Shown here one piece after another: positions 8,780 to 14,779 of a stretch of DNA of 14,779 bases. The DNA comes from CAYXVU01 sp964468725 (GTDB lineage Bacteria > Acidobacteriota > Blastocatellia > UBA7656): contig CAYXVU010000151.1 in NCBI GenBank assembly GCA_964468725.1, positions 1-14,779 on the forward strand, read 5' to 3'. Position numbers and translations under genes: made by a program. The notes beneath the pieces are model-generated. The model was not told the DNA's origin and made no database searches. It saw nothing but the letters and a program-made list of their open reading frames with translations. Within the stretch, counting starts at the first letter, position 1, and each line of letters begins with the position of its first letter.

Positions 8780-10279
8780 CTACCGGCGTCTGAGGAGCTT
8801 AGCCAGTCGCCTCTTCTGCTCCGCAGTCGCGTTGGGCAACTTGATGATGGTCGTCTTTCCTTCCTCTCTTCGTATCCCTAACCCCACCTGCTCTAAATAA
8901 CTGTCCAGTGCCAGAACCTTGGTTCCAGTAATGAAATCGTCAAAGAACGCCGTCAGGTCTGCGCCGCTCGTCAGGTTCGCAAGGCGCAGGAGGTCGGCCA
9001 GTTCGTAGCGTTGGCCGCTGACGGCAAATTCACGATAAAGCTGCTGCATAAAATCGTTGAGGCTGCGCGCGCCGTTCGTGCTTTTGAGAATGGCGATATC
9101 GAGAGCCAGCGCCACGATCAATCCGCCGCTGTAGATCAAGTCATAATTCTTGCTTTTGTTGATGCCTGCCGCGCGCAAATTTACCTTTCCGGCAACCGCC
9201 AGATACTCGTCATACTTGCGCGCCAAAACCGCGAACAATTGCGGCTCGCTCACCATGCCTGTGCGCGTTTCCAGCAGATAGGTCAGATAGTCTGTAAACC
9301 CTTCCCCAAACCAATGCTCTTGTCCGGCAGAACGAAAACTCTGACCGTTCCACGAATGCAGCAGTTCGTGAATGATGAGGTATGCCCATTCGCTGCGATT
9401 TGAAGCTTGCGGCAAATTCTTCATCAACATACTGACGGTGCGCGGGAACGAGCCGCCGCCATCAAAGCGATCTCGGTTGGCGACGACCAGGAATTTGTTC
9501 GCCTTTGCCCCCTTGATGATGGGAGTGCCGCCAAAGAGGAGCGTCGCCTCTTGTGCTGTGCCTCGAATGACCTCCTCAAACAGTCCGGCGGCTTGCCCCA
9601 ATTCACTTCCGACGGCCAGCACGACTTCAAACCCACCGACGGTGATGCGCCGCTCAAGGTGTTTGCCCGCCAAAAGACCAGCATCGGTCAACTCCTCCAC
9701 ATCGCAGACGGCGTAAACGCCCGCCTCTCCTGCAACCTCCGGCCACGGAGTTGACACCCGCCACCCTTTTGGTAGCACAAAACGCACGCGCAAATTTTTA
9801 TAGGTCGGGGCGGCAATAAAGATTGCGCGACCCAATAGAAACGCGCAGTCCACTTTGGCATAGGCCGCCTCGTCGTGTCCGAAAGGCCATTGCCCTTGAT
9901 CGTGTTCGATGGCGATTTCGTAGGTCAGTTTGAGGCGTTTGGGTAAAGGGGCAGGAACTTGCCAACGCCCCTTGCCCAGCGGTTGCAGCGAAATGGCGGC
10001 TCCCGTATCAGAGATTGCCCTCAGATTGCGCACAAAGGTTGCCCAGCCATCGGCAAGGTGGGTTGCACCGCGCGGATGCATCTGTAGCATATCGTCGTGA
10101 ATCGGGAGGTCGGCCTCCAGCCTGACCAATCGCAGGTTTTGTGGATCGAGCGTTACGGAGTACTGCGCGAGTTCTTGAGCGCAACAAGGCACTCCACTGG
10201 CAACCAAAAAACCAAGTCCGAACAGCGCGGCTTGTAAACAGTAAGAGATTTTCATACTAACGGTCTTTGCACCTGACAA
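8780..10279 (-). CDS. Exported M61-like (gluzincin) metallopeptidase lacking a PDZ domain
   Basis: 499 aa from TTG 10279, which has GAGG at 10285-10288 with 5-nt spacing; the alternative ATG 10255 (MKISYCLQAALFGLGFLVAS) has no Shine-Dalgarno but starts neatly on the signal peptide. Residue numbers are from the TTG. The gluzincin active site is IIHELLHSWNG (His304, Glu305, His308), with the third ligand Glu326 in HWFGEGFTDYLTYLL, which matches M61 glycyl-aminopeptidase relatives. YSGGLIVALALDIAI (from Tyr383) matches the conserved helix following the active site in that family. An N-terminal beta domain (~35-215) precedes the catalytic part. M61 proteins are usually around 600 aa with a C-terminal PDZ domain; here the chain ends soon after the catalytic helices, with a basic tail (KRRLAKLLRRR). 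It begins the long run of exported-enzyme genes that follows the large intergenic inverted repeat. Confidence 0.83.
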   Translation of the reverse strand: MSGAKTVSMKISYCLQAALFGLGFLVASGVPCCAQELAQYSVTLDPQNLRLVRLEADLPIHDDMLQMHPRGATHLADGWATFVRNLRAISDTGAAISLQPLGKGRWQVPAPLPKRLKLTYEIAIEHDQGQWPFGHDEAAYAKVDCAFLLGRAIFIAAPTYKNLRVRFVLPKGWRVSTPWPEVAGEAGVYAVCDVEELTDAGLLAGKHLERRITVGGFEVVLAVGSELGQAAGLFEEVIRGTAQEATLLFGGTPIIKGAKANKFLVVANRDRFDGGGSFPRTVSMLMKNLPQASNRSEWAYLIIHELLHSWNGQSFRSAGQEHWFGEGFTDYLTYLLETRTGMVSEPQLFAVLARKYDEYLAVAGKVNLRAAGINKSKNYDLIYSGGLIVALALDIAILKSTNGARSLNDFMQQLYREFAVSGQRYELADLLRLANLTSGADLTAFFDDFITGTKVLALDSYLEQVGLGIRREEGKTTIIKLPNATAEQKRRLAKLLRRR

Positions 10280-10283
10280 AACT

Positions 10284-10288
10284 ACCTC
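10284..10288 (-). promoter_or_regulatory. Ribosome binding site GAGGT for a TTG start at 10279
   Basis: GAGGT sits 4 nt before TTG 10279, a spacing like that of the clear Shine-Dalgarno sites of the genes at 5102, 7688 and 11869. This supports the TTG start of the M61-like gene; the ATG at 10255 remains possible. Confidence 0.5.
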
Positions 10289-10567
10289 ATCCCCAAATGA
10301 ATCTTGAATAGGCGAGAGATGCCTGAAATGGTTTCCGAGCCAGTACCCTTAAAGCTATTGCGCAGGAGAGGAGGAAAAGTTGATTAAGATCTATTAATTT
10401 CTATAATCCCCTCAAAATCAACCATTTACTATCACGCTAACGGAGATCGCTACGACGAGGCCGGAAGGGTGAGCGATTTGCAGCCTAACAGGGTTACGCT
10501 CAAGCCTGTGGCCTCATCGTAGCATGTGCGCGTGCTTGGCGAACTTCGAACGTGCGCCCTTCCACAC
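10289..10567. other. Intergenic region with AT-rich leader and a large inverted repeat
   Basis: About 280 bp without a gene between the FDFW/FN3 gene (stop 10568) and the M61-like gene. The half nearest the M61-like gene is AT-rich around 10379-10435 and could hold that gene's promoter, but no convincing -35/-10 pair at the right spacing was found. It contains the imperfect palindrome ATTAAGATCTATTAAT (10383-10398) overlapping a GTTGATTAA motif (10379-10387) that recurs at 13060-13068. The other half holds the inverted repeat 10449-10523, listed separately. Confidence 0.6.
10449..10523 (-). other. Large nested inverted repeat / possible structured RNA or terminator
   Basis: Outer arms GCTACGACGAGGCC (10449-10462) and GGCCTCATCGTAGC (10510-10523) pair over 14 bp with one mismatch. 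Inside them TGAGCG (10470-10475) pairs with CGCTCA (10497-10502), and TAAC-AGG-GTTA forms a small apical hairpin. On the transcribed strand this gives a 75-nt three-stem structure 44 nt after the stop of the upstream gene. No U-tract follows, so Rho-independent termination is not clearly supported. It may be a terminator-like fold, a REP-like palindrome or a small structured RNA. Confidence 0.55.
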
Positions 10568-11869
10568 TTAAGGGGTAGTTACGGTAATCTCCGCCGCTTC
10601 CCCACACCGCGCGTTGTCGCAAGCCCGCACGCCCAGCTTGTAGGTCGTGCCCGGTTGCAATTTCTTGATCACTCCGGTTGTCGTATTGGCGGCCACGGTT
10701 TTGCTGACCACCCACTGCGTTCCGTCCCATCGAAGCAACTCGAAGCGGGTTTCTCCCGGCGAGTTGTCCGCCCAAGCAAGGGTCACTTTTTTCGATTTCG
10801 TCTTCTTAGCTATTAAATCGGTTGGTTGCAGAAGCGACTCGTTGACGAAATGTGCGGTGTTGCGTAATGTCCAAGTCTGGCCGCCGTCATCTGATACCTC
10901 GAACTTCCGGTCAATATCGGCGGACGGAGTTTTCTGAAAGGTCAAACGACCGAGCAGAGCTTGAGCGGTTGCCGGGTCGGTGAACTCTCCCTCAAATACC
11001 AGATTACCGCCAATCAACTCGCCACGTAGCTCCAATAGCAGGCCTTCGGTATCGAGCGAGTGGTGATGCCACTTGCCGGTCACTGATTGATAAAAACTGA
11101 CACTGGTTCTCCGATAGTTGTCTCCGCAACGCGAGTCTTCGAGAACGGCGAATCCTCCTCCGGCTCCGAACAGGGTGACGCTACTGCTGGCCGAGGCTTC
11201 GCAATCGGCAGAGGTCACTTTCCAACTGCCGACGAGATAATCGAGCTGCCTGAATTTAGAAGACAAGGCTGCCGGAGTCAGACTCTTCGACGCCGCAGGA
11301 GTCAACAGGTTGGGCGCAACTAATGCGGTTCCGTTGCGTCTGAACCGCCCGGAAAATGAGGGTTGATAGGTCTGTCCGCCATTGACGGAGACTTCATATA
11401 AGAAATCATAGCGATTGGGGGTGATATTGAACCATGATTCGCGGCCAACCAATTTGGCTCCCGTTGTTGTGCGGGTTTCTTGTCCGGTCAACACCATCCG
11501 TCCATCTTGGAACTCTCCCACGACTTCGATGAGCAGTTGATCGGTATCAAACCAGGTCTGATACCATTTTTGCTCCTTAATGCTATAGACGCTCACGCTG
11601 GTGCCTGAGCCGTTATTGAAATTCTCTAACGTGGCAATCCCGCCACCGACTCCGAAAGAGGTAATCGAGTTGGGAGGGGAGCCGCCTCCCCCAAGCGTGC
11701 CAATCCATGTGCCGAGCCAGAAATCGAACTGTCGGGCTTCCGGCGGCAGCGCCTGCGCCGCTTTGTCTTCGCTCTGCGCGCTGGTCTGAATCGTTACGGC
11801 TGTCAACCCATAGATAAAGATCAAGCCAATGGCAATCGAACCGATGATCAGTCGAACCACTTGTTTCAT
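10568..11869 (-). CDS. Membrane-anchored/exported protein: two FDFW/DUF1579-like domains + fibronectin III
   Basis: 433 aa from ATG 11869, with a strong AGGAGG at 11874-11879 (4-nt spacing). Residues 1-31 are a signal peptide or anchor. Domain A spans ~46-170, opening RQFDFWLGTWIGT and closing VNGGQTYQP. Domain B spans ~207-340, opening RQLDYLVGSWKVT and closing DDGGQTWTLR. Both are the same beta-rich type as the C-terminal domain of the gene at 7729-8655 (FNFWVGEW ... DGGQTW), so the protein carries an internal duplication. Cysteines occur in domain B (C223, C248) but not in A. Residues ~348-433 are a fibronectin type III domain (KVTLAWADNSPGETRFELLR; LQPGTTYKLGVRACD), a common extracellular binding module. 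No catalytic motif is visible; a ligand- or surface-binding role is likely. It starts 32 nt after the choice-of-anchor V gene, probably co-transcribed. Confidence 0.83.
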   Translation of the reverse strand: MKQVVRLIIGSIAIGLIFIYGLTAVTIQTSAQSEDKAAQALPPEARQFDFWLGTWIGTLGGGGSPPNSITSFGVGGGIATLENFNNGSGTSVSVYSIKEQKWYQTWFDTDQLLIEVVGEFQDGRMVLTGQETRTTTGAKLVGRESWFNITPNRYDFLYEVSVNGGQTYQPSFSGRFRRNGTALVAPNLLTPAASKSLTPAALSSKFRQLDYLVGSWKVTSADCEASASSSVTLFGAGGGFAVLEDSRCGDNYRRTSVSFYQSVTGKWHHHSLDTEGLLLELRGELIGGNLVFEGEFTDPATAQALLGRLTFQKTPSADIDRKFEVSDDGGQTWTLRNTAHFVNESLLQPTDLIAKKTKSKKVTLAWADNSPGETRFELLRWDGTQWVVSKTVAANTTTGVIKKLQPGTTYKLGVRACDNARCGEAAEITVTTP

Positions 11870-11901
11870 AATTCCTCCTAAGTCTCAAAACTTGCGAATC
11901 C

Positions 11902-12744
11902 CTACAAAGGGCGCAGGTATGAGAACTCTGCCGACGGCGTGCCGTCAGGATTGATGACTTGTAGGATGACCGTCTGTCCGCGTGCGATCTTCTTACCGGA
12001 CTTCGCAGCGACCAGTCTGGTCGTTAAATGATTTGGCTCATTGGCCGTCTTCTTTTGCTTTGCTCCATTCATCCTCAACTCAGCGTCAAGGTCGAAATTT
12101 TCGCCGGTTACAATCAGCTTCTTGCCGCTAACTTCGGCTTGCGTAATGGCGGGTGGACCGGTCAGTACTGCTTTCAGCGTGGTATAAATTTGATCGCCAA
12201 AGCTTGTTCCATCATTGTTGGCTTGGTTCCCTGCCGCATAAAAGATGATGGGTCCTACATCGGTTTCCGGCGCAGTCCATTCGAAGACCCAACTCGCCAG
12301 ACGCAGTTGTCCGGCAAATGTCCCTGCGGCTGTGTGTTCGATATATTGGCGGTTTGAGCCGGGGCCTGTGTTATTGAGAACGGTTGTCAGATTATCCAAA
12401 CTTCGCAGATTTCCCGCCCTCTGGCTTGCTCCCGTCAAGGCGGTCAGTTGAAACCCCCACCGACGACGGCTGCGCTCCGTCGTGGTGTGTTGCACTCTGA
12501 TTTGATAGGTCTTGCCCACCTCATAAACCGGCGGGGCGATGATGGTGAAAAGCCCTGTCCCTTGATTGAGGGCGTGGCATCCGGTTGTACAGGTCAACTC
12601 TCCCGGCGCGCCCGTCCGGCCTTCTGGCGGGCCGATAGAAAACCCTTCGACCCGTTTCGCCGCCGGATGGTCTGTCAGTAAAAATAGGAAGAGGGCGGCA
12701 ATGAAGACTATTATCGCCACCTGTTTTCCTTGCTTCCGATTCAT
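11902..12744 (-). CDS. Choice-of-anchor V (reeler-like) protein with C-terminal IPT-like domain
   Basis: 280 aa from ATG 12744, with AAGGGA about 7 nt upstream. Residues ~8-24 are a hydrophobic signal/anchor. Residues ~36-195 match the 'choice-of-anchor V' (reeler-like) domain: PPEGRTGAPGELTCTTGCHA (39-58), the GFQLTAL strand (97-103) and the late FYAAGNQANNDGT (168-180). The cysteine motif is C52-T-T-G-C56-H57, i.e. CX3CH; relatives normally have CXXCH. Residues ~198-270 are an IPT/TIG-like domain (VSGKKLIVTGENF ... VINPDGTPS) similar to the one in the double metallopeptidase gene. Expected to be a surface or periplasmic binding protein, with possible heme or metal coordination at the Cys-His motif (inference). 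The ATG overlaps the stop of the preceding small gene as ATGA, indicating translational coupling. Confidence 0.82.
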   Translation of the reverse strand: MNRKQGKQVAIIVFIAALFLFLLTDHPAAKRVEGFSIGPPEGRTGAPGELTCTTGCHALNQGTGLFTIIAPPVYEVGKTYQIRVQHTTTERSRRRWGFQLTALTGASQRAGNLRSLDNLTTVLNNTGPGSNRQYIEHTAAGTFAGQLRLASWVFEWTAPETDVGPIIFYAAGNQANNDGTSFGDQIYTTLKAVLTGPPAITQAEVSGKKLIVTGENFDLDAELRMNGAKQKKTANEPNHLTTRLVAAKSGKKIARGQTVILQVINPDGTPSAEFSYLRPL

Positions 12745-12971
12745 AACGAAGTCCCTTCTAAAGTTTCATCCACGCGCTCTGTCGCCGGAGTTGCCCAAAG
12801 GAGCAACGCGACAACTCCGGCGATGAGGGGGATTGCCTTCTCTGTGAGCGCTGGATTGGCGACTTGATAGGTGGTGACTACCGGAGGCTCGTATCGTCGG
12901 GTTCTGGAAACGCTTTCCCTCCGAAACACTCTCTTTTCACTCTGCAATCCCTTTGCTGCTATAAACCGCAT
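12741..12971 (-). CDS. Small single-pass membrane protein, coupled to the next gene
   Basis: 76 aa from ATG 12971 (start uncertain: the open frame extends in frame to a TTG at 13037 and includes a GTG at 13010; none has a strong Shine-Dalgarno). The stop TGA at 12743-12741 overlaps the next gene's ATG as ATGA, the strongest evidence that it is expressed. The N-terminal half is basic and Arg-rich (KRVFRRESVSRTRRYE), followed by PPVVTTYQVANPALTEKAIP and one hydrophobic segment, PLIAGVVALLLWA, near the C-terminus, then an acidic tail. By the positive-inside rule the basic N-terminus would be cytoplasmic. I do not recognise a family; a small membrane partner of the downstream surface protein is one possibility. 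Confidence 0.5.
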   Translation of the reverse strand: MRFIAAKGLQSEKRVFRRESVSRTRRYEPPVVTTYQVANPALTEKAIPLIAGVVALLLWATPATERVDETLEGTSL

Positions 12972-13134
12972 ATAGAGCCTGACTCTGAAAACCGATCTCC
13001 TTATGTCCACTGCTATTGAATGACAAGAGAGAGGCAATCTGGATTTAAGAATGATTAAGGTTGATTAATAAATAGATGGTTCGTGTGCAAATTTGAAGAT
13101 CAGTGAGCCAAATGGGGAGTTGTATGATGAATCA

Positions 13135-13173
13135 GGCAGAGCCGGACGACTATTGAGACGACTCGGCTCCGCC
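13135..13173 (-). terminator. Possible terminator-like stem-loop after the BACON-repeat gene
   Basis: GGCAGAGCCG (13135-13144) pairs with CGGCTCCGCC (13164-13173) over 10 positions with one mismatch, around a 19-nt loop. It lies about 110 nt downstream of the corrected stop of the BACON-repeat gene on the minus strand. No U-tract follows, so termination is only suggested by position and GC-rich stem. Confidence 0.3.
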
Positions 13174-13194
13174 TTGAGTTGGTTGGCTACCGGC

Positions 13195-13226
13195 TGTCAG
13201 CAAGACGAGTCACAAGCCTGCTGACA
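13195..13226 (-). other. 8-bp perfect inverted repeat
   Basis: TGTCAGCA (13195-13202) and TGCTGACA (13219-13226) are exact reverse complements, separated by 16 nt. It lies about 60 nt after the corrected stop of the BACON-repeat gene. It could be part of the transcript end or a protein-binding site; there is no T-tract. Confidence 0.4.
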
Positions 13227-13284
13227 TATTCTAGCAGCGTGTTACAGACCTTCACTGGCAATCCCTCAGAAGAATCAGCTCACC

Positions 13285-14779
13285 TCAGCGATGGATGACC
13301 CTCTTGCCGGTTGCCGACTGCGGTCCGGGCAGCGGCTCAATGACCCCGAAGGTCACCGGTATAGTGACCGGNNNNNNNNNNNNNNNNNNNNNNNNNNNNN
13401 NNNNNNNNNNNNNNNNNNNNNNNNNNNNNNNNNNNNNNNNNNNNNNNNNNNNNNNNNNNNNNNNNNNNNNNACTGCGGTCCGGGCAGCGGCTCAATGACC
13501 CCGAAGGTCACCGGTATAGTGACCGGGCTGGCTCCGGGCGCGGTGATCGTTATGCTGCCCTGATAGGTTCCGACGCCCAGACCGGATGGGTCAATCGACA
13601 CGGTTAGCGTGGCGCTGCCGGTTCCCGATGCCGGGCTTACCAGTAACCACGATGCGTTGCTGCTGACGCTCCAATTGAGCGTGCCGCCTCCGGCATTGGA
13701 GAGACTCACGGTCTTCGGCGGCGGGGTGATACCTTCGCGTGCGGCGAAGGTGAGGCTCGTCGGACTGACCGAGATGACCGGCGAACTGGTAATCGTCAGC
13801 GTGACAGGGATGGCCAGCGGAGAGTTTGAGGCTCCCGCCGCCGTAAGCGTCACCGTTCCGCTGTAGGTTCCGACCCCCAACCCGACTTTATTGATCGAGA
13901 CGGTCAGTGTCGAAGGAGCCGTTCCTGAAGTCGGGCTTACCTGTAGCCACGACTGATTGTCACTAGCCGTCCAGTTGAACCCGCCAGCATTTACATTGTT
14001 GATCGAAACCGTTTTGGGGGATGGGTTTGCGCCGCCCACTCCTGTCGAGAAGGAGAGACTGGTGGGGTTGATGCTGATTTGCGGCGTTGCGACGGTCAGC
14101 GTGACGGGCAAGGTCTTTAGCACACCGCCACTCTGAAGAGAAACCGTGATGACTCCGAGATAGGTTCCCGCTGCAAGCCCAGCTACGTTGACGCCCACCG
14201 AGACGGTCGAGGATGGAGCCGTTGTTCCCGATGTCGGGCTGACTGTCAACCAGCTTGCATTTGAAGATACGGTCCAGGGAACCAGATTCGTGCCAGCAGA
14301 GATGGTGAAAGATTTATTGGCCGGGTTCGGCCCGCCCTTCGCCGCAGTGAAACTCAAACTTGTCGGGTTGAGGGTGACGCTGGGCGGCACGACGGCCAGA
14401 TCAACAGGAACCAATTGGAGACAACCGTTGGCGACAACTTCTATATAACCGCGATAGGTTCCTGCGGGGTAGCTAACAAATGCAGGTGATCGAAATTGCA
14501 CCGTGTCGGGGGTAAAACAAGAAGCGCAAGAAACGATAGAGACAACCCCGACCGGGAAATTGCTCGGAGCCGCAGTAAAGGCCACTCTCGTTTGCAGAGA
14601 GTTTGTGCTTCTTATGATAAACGATTCCAGAGCCGTTGACTCAATCCCTTCAAAACGAGTCAGATTGAATTGGTTTGGGTTCATCCATACAGGTTGACAA
14701 GCGGCAAGGTTCGTCCCGACCAAAGCGAAATCTTGATCGGTGCGGCCTGCCTGCTCCGGCACTCCATCACCTGCGAGAT
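13285..14779 (-). CDS. C-terminal part of a large secreted BACON-repeat protein (5' end outside window; interrupted by assembly gap)
   Basis: The frame is open from the right edge with no stop; the first possible in-window start is a GTG at 14762, but the chain clearly begins upstream. The visible N-terminal residues PEQAGRTDQDFALVGTN resemble the QDFALV segment near the end of secreted subtilisin-like proteases (tentative). They are followed by a divergent beta-sandwich (down to LVPVDLAVV) and three clear BACON-type domains, each with [L/I]-x-P-T-S-L-[S/T]-F, N-x-S-W-L-x-V-S-P-x-S-G-T and G-T-Y-x-G. The 100-N gap and a duplicated 55-nt flank shift the frame by 155 nt. Removing the Ns and one copy continues the protein past PLPGPQ to SATGKRVIHR and a TGA at 13287-13285, giving 445 visible residues. 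BACON/Ig-like domains are non-catalytic binding or spacing modules of exported proteins. Confidence 0.72.
13317..13371. repeat. 55-nt exact duplicate flanking the gap (left copy)
   Basis: Starts ACTGCGGTCCGGGCAGCGGC and ends exactly at the first N. It is identical to 13472-13526. Exactly 55 nt is a usual de Bruijn k-mer length, so it most likely represents the overlap of two contig ends rather than a biological repeat. Confidence 0.85.
13372..13471. other. Assembly gap (100 N)
   Basis: Exactly 100 unknown bases, a customary scaffolding placeholder rather than a measured size. It lies inside the 3' end of the BACON-repeat gene. Confidence 0.97.
13472..13526. repeat. 55-nt exact duplicate flanking the gap (right copy)
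   Basis: Starts directly after the last N and is identical to 13317-13371. This copy is in frame with the BACON coding sequence and encodes the end of the last BACON domain and the linker PLPGPQ. Confidence 0.85.
13500..14381 (-). repeat. Three tandem BACON-type domain repeats (protein-level)
   Basis: Units at about 14381-14088, 14084-13788 and 13781-13500, each ~94-98 residues. Shared landmarks are NPTSLSF/SPTSLTF, NASWL or NQSWL followed by VSPTSGT or VSPASGT, GLGVGTY or GLAAGTY, and a closing PVT strand. A more divergent fourth copy precedes them (roughly 14690-14390), recognisable by SYPAGTYRGYIEVV and VPVDLAVV at its end. Confidence 0.8.

Larger units (their letters stand above)
12972..13284. 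other. Intergenic region with inverted repeats and TGATTAA motifs
   Basis: About 313 bp between the BACON-repeat gene (corrected stop 13285) and the small membrane gene. It has an AT-rich stretch at 13045-13080 with two copies of TGATTAA (13052-13058, 13062-13068), a plausible promoter/operator zone for the downstream genes, though no good sigma-70 pair was found. Two inverted repeats (13195-13226 and 13135-13173) sit between this zone and the BACON gene stop. No ORF with gene-like features was found here, apart from a possible in-frame extension of the small gene up to 13037. Confidence 0.55.

Noticed and set aside
10400..10435. Sigma-70 promoter upstream of the M61-like gene
   Set aside because: TTGATT and TATAGA on the minus strand are only 10 nt apart and other pairings are poor; only a general AT-rich leader can be claimed.
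10449..10523. Integron attC site
   Set aside because: GCCTAAC (GTTAGGC on the other strand) resembles an attC core, but no matching partner core lies at the right distance and order, and no integrase or cassette structure is present.
13500..14381. CRISPR or DNA-level tandem repeat
   Set aside because: The periodicity is at protein level (BACON domains, ~95 residues) with diverged nucleotide sequence; there are no short identical repeats with spacers.

Overview
The window looks like a scaffold from an environmental, moderately GC-rich bacterium. A 100-N run at 13372-13471 marks it as a draft or metagenomic assembly. The mix of families points to Acidobacteriota, probably the Blastocatellia side. 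That mix includes an NF038122-like zincin, 'choice-of-anchor V' and BACON domains, S41 and M61 peptidases, retropepsin-type aspartyl proteases, and serine hydrolases with an N-terminal NTF2-like region. The placement is an inference from family composition; no marker gene, rRNA or tRNA is present.

Every credible gene is on the minus strand, so transcription runs from 14779 towards 1. In that order: (a) 14779-13285, the C-terminal part of a large secreted protein ending in BACON-type beta-sandwich repeats, interrupted by the N gap; (b) an AT-rich intergenic region with inverted repeats; (c) a short membrane protein whose stop overlaps (ATGA) the start of a choice-of-anchor V/IPT protein, followed 32 nt later by a protein with two copies of a 'FDFW-G-W' beta domain plus a fibronectin-III domain; (d) a ~290-bp intergenic region holding a large imperfect inverted repeat; (e) a run of exported enzymes: M61-like metallopeptidase, TPR + FDFW-domain protein, zincin-M23 double metallopeptidase, class-C beta-lactamase-like serine hydrolase, two-lobed DTG aspartyl protease, S41 protease with a C-terminal six-blade PD40 propeller, and the first 37 codons of one more exported protein overlapping the S41 gene by 11 nt.

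Almost every product has an N-terminal signal peptide or membrane anchor, and five of the six enzymes of region (e) are peptidases of different catalytic classes (metallo x2 genes, aspartic, serine S41, plus a serine beta-lactamase-fold hydrolase). There are no cytoplasmic metabolic genes. The simplest reading is an extracytoplasmic proteolysis/cell-envelope locus. The coupling between the enzymes is inferred only from orientation, short spacing and shared domains. No mobile element, CRISPR array, tRNA or rRNA was seen. I found no clear evidence of a new defence or biosynthetic system. The best candidates for novelty are the multi-class exported protease run, the zincin-M23 fusion, the S41-then-propeller architecture, the repeated FDFW/GGQTW domain family, and the structured intergenic elements.
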